Shown here in pieces: positions 60,929-64,000 of a stretch of DNA of 64,000 nucleotides (within the stretch, counting starts at the first letter, position 1; the number at the start of each line of letters is the position of its first letter). The stretch is from an uncultured Acetatifactor sp. Its GTDB lineage: Bacteria > Bacillota > Clostridia > Lachnospirales > Lachnospiraceae. The notes beneath the pieces were generated by a model. The model searched no databases. It saw only the letters and a program-made list of their open reading frames with translations, and had not been told where the DNA came from. The stretch is from the NCBI GenBank assembly GCA_910585015.1, contig CAJUCT010000011.1:32032-96031 (forward strand). The letters are read 5' to 3'. The position numbers and the translations under genes are program-made.

Positions 60929-61717
60929 ATGATTACGATGGAAAACGTGTGCAAGTCGTATAGGATTGCAAAGAGGAACGCAGGCTTTCGCGAAGCAGTA
61001 AGGGCCCTGTTTCACAGGGAGTATGAGGAGATTCATGCCCTCAAAGATGTAAGCTTTACCATTTCGGACGGTGAGATGGTGGGCTATATCGGCCCCAACG
61101 GAGCGGGGAAAAGCTCCACCATTAAAATTCTCAGCGGAATATTGACACCCGACAGCGGCAGCTGCCTGATAGACGGCAGGGTGCCCTGGAAGAACCGAAT
61201 CGAGCATGTGCGTCAGATTGGCGTGGTATTCGGACAGCGCTCACAGCTGTGGTGGGATGTTCCGGTCATAGATTCCTATGAACTCTTGAAGGATATCTAT
61301 ACGATCCCGGATCAGGTCTATGGGTCCAATCTCGATGAATTGACTGAATTATTAAGTTTGGGAGAACTGCTGCGCACCCCGGCTCGGCAGTTGTCTCTGG
61401 GACAGCGTATGCGCTGTGAGATAGCAGGTTCTCTGCTGCACAGTCCCAGGATATTGTTTCTGGACGAGCCCACCATCGGCCTGGATGCGGTGTCCAAGCT
61501 GGCGGTACGGGATTTTATCAAAAAACAGAACGAAAACCACGGCACAACCGTGATCCTGACTACCCATGACATGCAGGATATTGAGGCATTGACCCAAAGG
61601 ATTATTTTGATCGGTAAGGGTCAGATTTTGTTGGACGGCACACTGGAGGATATCAGGCACGGCGGGGAGAACATCGACGAGGAAGTGGCGGAATTGTACC
61701 GCAGCTATGAGATATAG
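60929..61717 (+). CDS. ABC transporter ATP-binding protein (DUF990-type exporter)
   Basis: A 262-residue ATPase, starting at 60929 eight bases after CAGGAGG. It has Walker A GPNGAGKSS, Q-loop VVFGQRSQLWWD (typical of the subgroup), signature LSLGQRMRCEIAGSLL, Walker B ILFLDEPTIGLD and switch His in LTTHDMQDIEAL. The N-terminus carries the inserted REAVRALFHREYEE helix of this group. With the two following permease genes it forms an ABC-2 exporter of unknown substrate that is common in Bacillota. The spacing to permease 1 is 10 bases. Confidence 0.93.
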   Translation: MITMENVCKSYRIAKRNAGFREAVRALFHREYEEIHALKDVSFTISDGEMVGYIGPNGAGKSSTIKILSGILTPDSGSCLIDGRVPWKNRIEHVRQIGVVFGQRSQLWWDVPVIDSYELLKDIYTIPDQVYGSNLDELTELLSLGELLRTPARQLSLGQRMRCEIAGSLLHSPRILFLDEPTIGLDAVSKLAVRDFIKKQNENHGTTVILTTHDMQDIEALTQRIILIGKGQILLDGTLEDIRHGGENIDEEVAELYRSYEI

Positions 61718-61727
61718 GAGGGCATAT

Positions 61728-62531
61728 ATGAAAAAATACATTTCGTTCTTCCGGCTGCGGTTTTCTATGGGACTACAGTATCGAACAGCTGCTGCGGCGG
61801 GGATCGTGACCCAGTTTTTCTGGGGGGCTATGGAGATTCTGGTGTACAGGGCATTTTATGAGGCGGATGCGGCGGCTTTTCCCATGAGCTTCGAGGCGGT
61901 GGTGACTTATATCTGGCTGCAGCAGGCGTTTTTGGCTGTGTTTGGGGCCTGGATCATGGAGGGGGAGATCTTTGACGCTATCCGAAACGGCAATATCGCC
62001 TATGAACTGTGCAGGCCCGTCAGCATCTACCAGATGTGGTTTTCCCGGTCAGTGGCAAACCGCGTTTCCAAGGCCCTGCTCCGCTGTGTGCCGATCCTGG
62101 CGGTGGCGGCTCTGCTGCCTGCGCCTTATGGACTTCGGTTTCCTGTCAGCTGGGCCCACGGGGGATTGTTTCTGCTGACGCTGCTGCTGGGGCTTTTGGT
62201 CATAGTGGCTTTTACCATGTTGGTATATATCACAACTTTCTATACCATTTCCCCGGAGGGGGTTCGTATTTTCTGCGTCTCGGCGGTGGAATTTTTTGCC
62301 GGGGCCGTGATTCCGCTGCCCTTTTTCCCGGAAAAAATTCAATATGTCCTGGAACTGCTGCCCTTTGCGGCCATGCAGAATGTGCCTCTGCGGATCTACA
62401 GCGGCAGTATGTCGAGGGAAGAGATGCTGCGAGCGGTCTGCCTGCAGGTATTCTGGCTGGCTGCGATGGTGGCGGCGGGGCGGGGTCTGTGCCGGAGGGC
62501 GGAGAGAAGAGTGACAGTGCAGGGAGGCTAA
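61728..62531 (+). CDS. ABC-2 (DUF990-family) permease 1
   Basis: A 267-residue membrane protein starting at 61728 behind AGGAGGGC. It has six membrane segments, with FFRLRFSMGLQYRTAAAAGIV at the start and the loop GEIFDAIRNGNIAYELCRPVSIYQMWFSR between segments 2 and 3 (core NGNIAYELCRPVS) typical of the ABC-2 family 6 group. The partner permease gene starts two bases after its stop. Confidence 0.92.
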   Translation: MKKYISFFRLRFSMGLQYRTAAAAGIVTQFFWGAMEILVYRAFYEADAAAFPMSFEAVVTYIWLQQAFLAVFGAWIMEGEIFDAIRNGNIAYELCRPVSIYQMWFSRSVANRVSKALLRCVPILAVAALLPAPYGLRFPVSWAHGGLFLLTLLLGLLVIVAFTMLVYITTFYTISPEGVRIFCVSAVEFFAGAVIPLPFFPEKIQYVLELLPFAAMQNVPLRIYSGSMSREEMLRAVCLQVFWLAAMVAAGRGLCRRAERRVTVQGG

Positions 62532-62532
62532 T

Positions 62533-63321
62533 ATGAGGCAAAAATTGAGACTATACAGGCACTATGTGTCCATCGTGGTTCGGGGAATGATGCAGTACAA
62601 GACGTCTTTCCTGTTCACGGCGATAGGACAGTTTCTGGTATCCTTCAATGTGTTTCTGGGAATCTATTTTCTTTTTCAGCGATTTCACCAGGTCAAGGGT
62701 TACAGCTACAGCGAGGTGCTGCTCTGTTATGCCATCGTGCTGATGGAGTTTTCGCTGGCGGAGATGTGGGCCAGAGGGTTTGACACTTTTTCCGGCTTGG
62801 TCAGAAGCGGTGAGTTTGACCGGGTACTGGTGCGGCCCCAGGGAGAGATTTTACAGGTGCTGGGCAGCCGGTTCGAACTGACACGGCTGGGCAGGATGCT
62901 CCAGGCTGTACTCATGCTGGTCTACGCGCTCTGCACGGCGGAGATTCGCTGGACGGCGGGAAAAGTATGGACCATTCTGTTTATGCTGGCAGGGGGCACG
63001 GCGGTGTTCTCCGGGTTGTTCCTGATCTATGCGGCGCTGTGTTTTTTTACCCTGGAGGGGCTGGAGTTTATGAACGTGCTGACGGACGGAGCGCGGGAGT
63101 ATGGCAAATATCCGTTGGATATTTATGGCAAGCGGGTCTTGCAGCTGGCTACTGTGATCGTGCCCTATGCCCTGATCCAGTATTATCCACTGCAATACAT
63201 CCTGGGACGGGCCACAAACCCGGCCTACATCTTCCTGCCCCTGCTGGCACTGCTGTTTCTGCTGCCCTGTTATGGGCTGTGGCGGTTTGGGGTGAGGCAT
63301 TATAAGTCCAGTGGGTCATGA
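62533..63321 (+). CDS. ABC-2 (DUF990-family) permease 2
   Basis: A 262-residue membrane protein with six segments. It shows the partner version of the coupling loop, LVRSGEFDRVLVRPQGEILQ, and the C-terminal ALIQYYPLQYILGR typical of the second subunit of these exporters. It is the last gene of the operon. No terminator is obvious in the 106 bases to the convergent Imm51-like gene. Confidence 0.92.
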   Translation: MRQKLRLYRHYVSIVVRGMMQYKTSFLFTAIGQFLVSFNVFLGIYFLFQRFHQVKGYSYSEVLLCYAIVLMEFSLAEMWARGFDTFSGLVRSGEFDRVLVRPQGEILQVLGSRFELTRLGRMLQAVLMLVYALCTAEIRWTAGKVWTILFMLAGGTAVFSGLFLIYAALCFFTLEGLEFMNVLTDGAREYGKYPLDIYGKRVLQLATVIVPYALIQYYPLQYILGRATNPAYIFLPLLALLFLLPCYGLWRFGVRHYKSSGS

Positions 63322-63427
63322 GACGCTTTGAGTGCCCGCTGGAGCGGGCATAAAGCTGATTCAGGGCCAGGCTGCCACAATGCGGCGGTGTTCGCCATTG
63401 AAAGGAAAAACAGTATGATACAATGCC

Positions 63428-63787
63428 TTAGTCCCACTCAATCTCATCGCCATTTTCACGGACGATTCGGTACAGTTCATCCTCATTTTCTATTAAGGAA
63501 ACGATAATCTCCGCAAACCGCTCCGCCTTTTTTTCATTTTCTTCGGTCAATTTATAGTTGGCGAAATAGGCATCTGCTTCCGGATCACTGTTTAGCCCGT
63601 CCAAAAGGTCAGGTGCGTTTTGGGCCAGGTAATAATTGAAAAAAGCTTCCCAGTTGTAGCCATTCATGTATGCCTCCGCACAGATTTCACCCATTTTTTC
63701 CCCTATGGCAAAGGGTTTTTCATCCGTGTTCCCGAAGCATAGCCCCACATAATTGTCATCTTTGAATACCTTAACATAGTCTGTCAT
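63428..63787 (-). CDS. Imm51-like immunity protein
   Basis: A 119-residue acidic cytoplasmic protein with a strong ribosome site (GAGGAGG). The core ICAEAYMNGYNWEAFFNYYL and NAPDLLDGLNSDPEADAYFANY match what I know of the Imm51 family of polymorphic-toxin immunity proteins. These protect the cell from a cognate secreted toxin by binding it. No toxin or secretion gene lies within the window. It may be an orphan protecting against neighbours, or its toxin may be coded beyond 64000. The family name rests on pattern memory. Confidence 0.65.
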   Translation of the reverse strand: MTDYVKVFKDDNYVGLCFGNTDEKPFAIGEKMGEICAEAYMNGYNWEAFFNYYLAQNAPDLLDGLNSDPEADAYFANYKLTEENEKKAERFAEIIVSLIENEDELYRIVRENGDEIEWD

Positions 63788-64000
63788 ATGAAATTCCTCC
63801 TCTTAATATGAACTCTCATATTTCTATTTATGTTATCACGGCTAGGGGAGCATGGCAAGTCACAGATTTTCAACAAAACTCCCGACGCGTGGTTTTATAT
63901 GTGATTACATTCCGTAAAAACAAATGGATTTGGATATATTGGTTGTGGTACAATTCTTAAGTGAAGTATCATATTCAGGGCAGAAAGAAAGAGCAGCCTT
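63788..64000. other. Intergenic end of the window
   Basis: No coding frame is seen. TACAAT (63949-63954) with a weak upstream TGGATT (63925-63930, 18-base spacing) may be a promoter for a gene beyond the right edge. GAAAGAAAGAGCAGCC near the end could be part of a leader. Confidence 0.3.

Overview
The window looks like chromosome of a gut-type Lachnospiraceae (Bacillota). The evidence is the rpsL-rpsG-fusA-tuf order, strong AGGAGG ribosome sites, canonical TTGACA/TATAAT promoters, a class B sortase with a PKTGD-anchored protein, a LytR-CpsA-Psr protein, BlaI/M56 and LytTR regulators and zinc-ribbon SPFH proteins. No rRNA, tRNA, CRISPR array, prophage or intact insertion sequence was seen. It is mostly ordinary chromosome with several accessory blocks.

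Layout. 1-1707 (minus): an ECF sigma factor, a tiny membrane protein and a transglutaminase-like lipoprotein, cut by the left edge. 1860-3214: a small membrane protein, a tandem two-hairpin repeat and rmlD. 3282-8197: the str operon (S12, S7, EF-G, EF-Tu), with its promoter nested in an upstream terminator and a terminator after tuf. 8348-9334: an AT-rich scar made of a restriction-modification specificity fragment and a decayed IS66 transposase. 9363-12997: a metallophosphoesterase, an alpha/alpha-barrel protein and an M3 oligopeptidase. 13151-15770: an ABC-2 exporter divergent from a LytTR regulator and a DUF3021 membrane protein. 16036-17218: an XRE regulator and an S51 peptidase.

17393-25168 is a sulfur/siroheme block. 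A CoA-disulfide-reductase/rhodanese/sulfite-reductase fusion is followed by a three-gene metal- or cobalamin-type ABC importer and a triple fusion (precorrin-2 dehydrogenase, uroporphyrinogen methyltransferase, uroporphyrinogen-III synthase) that should make the siroheme the first enzyme needs.

25242-37078 is the most striking region: a one-direction operon of nine genes between a good promoter and a strong terminator. It encodes an SPFH protein with two C-terminal zinc ribbons, a four-helix membrane protein, a zinc-ribbon/helical-repeat protein, three diverged paralogues (coiled coil, helical repeat, membrane hairpin), a 56-residue protein, a 159-residue helical protein and a Ycf46-like AAA+ ATPase. 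I read it as an uncharacterised membrane-associated ATPase machine distantly related to the Bacillus YdjG/YdjI theme.

37138-39737 (minus): LCP protein, class B sortase and an anchored surface protein. 40016-41458: MATE exporter. 41558-47057 (minus): a complete carbohydrate-type ABC importer and a lipoprotein. 47203-51994: repeats, then an Lhr-type helicase. 52109-56848: a lipoprotein, then a BlaI/M56-controlled ABC exporter with BlaI-like operators. 57148-59338: an SNF2 helicase probably split by a frameshift. 59754-60791: an Rpn/PD-(D/E)XK protein with an attenuator-like leader. 60929-63321: a three-gene ABC-2 transporter. 63428-63787 (minus): an orphan Imm51-like immunity protein.
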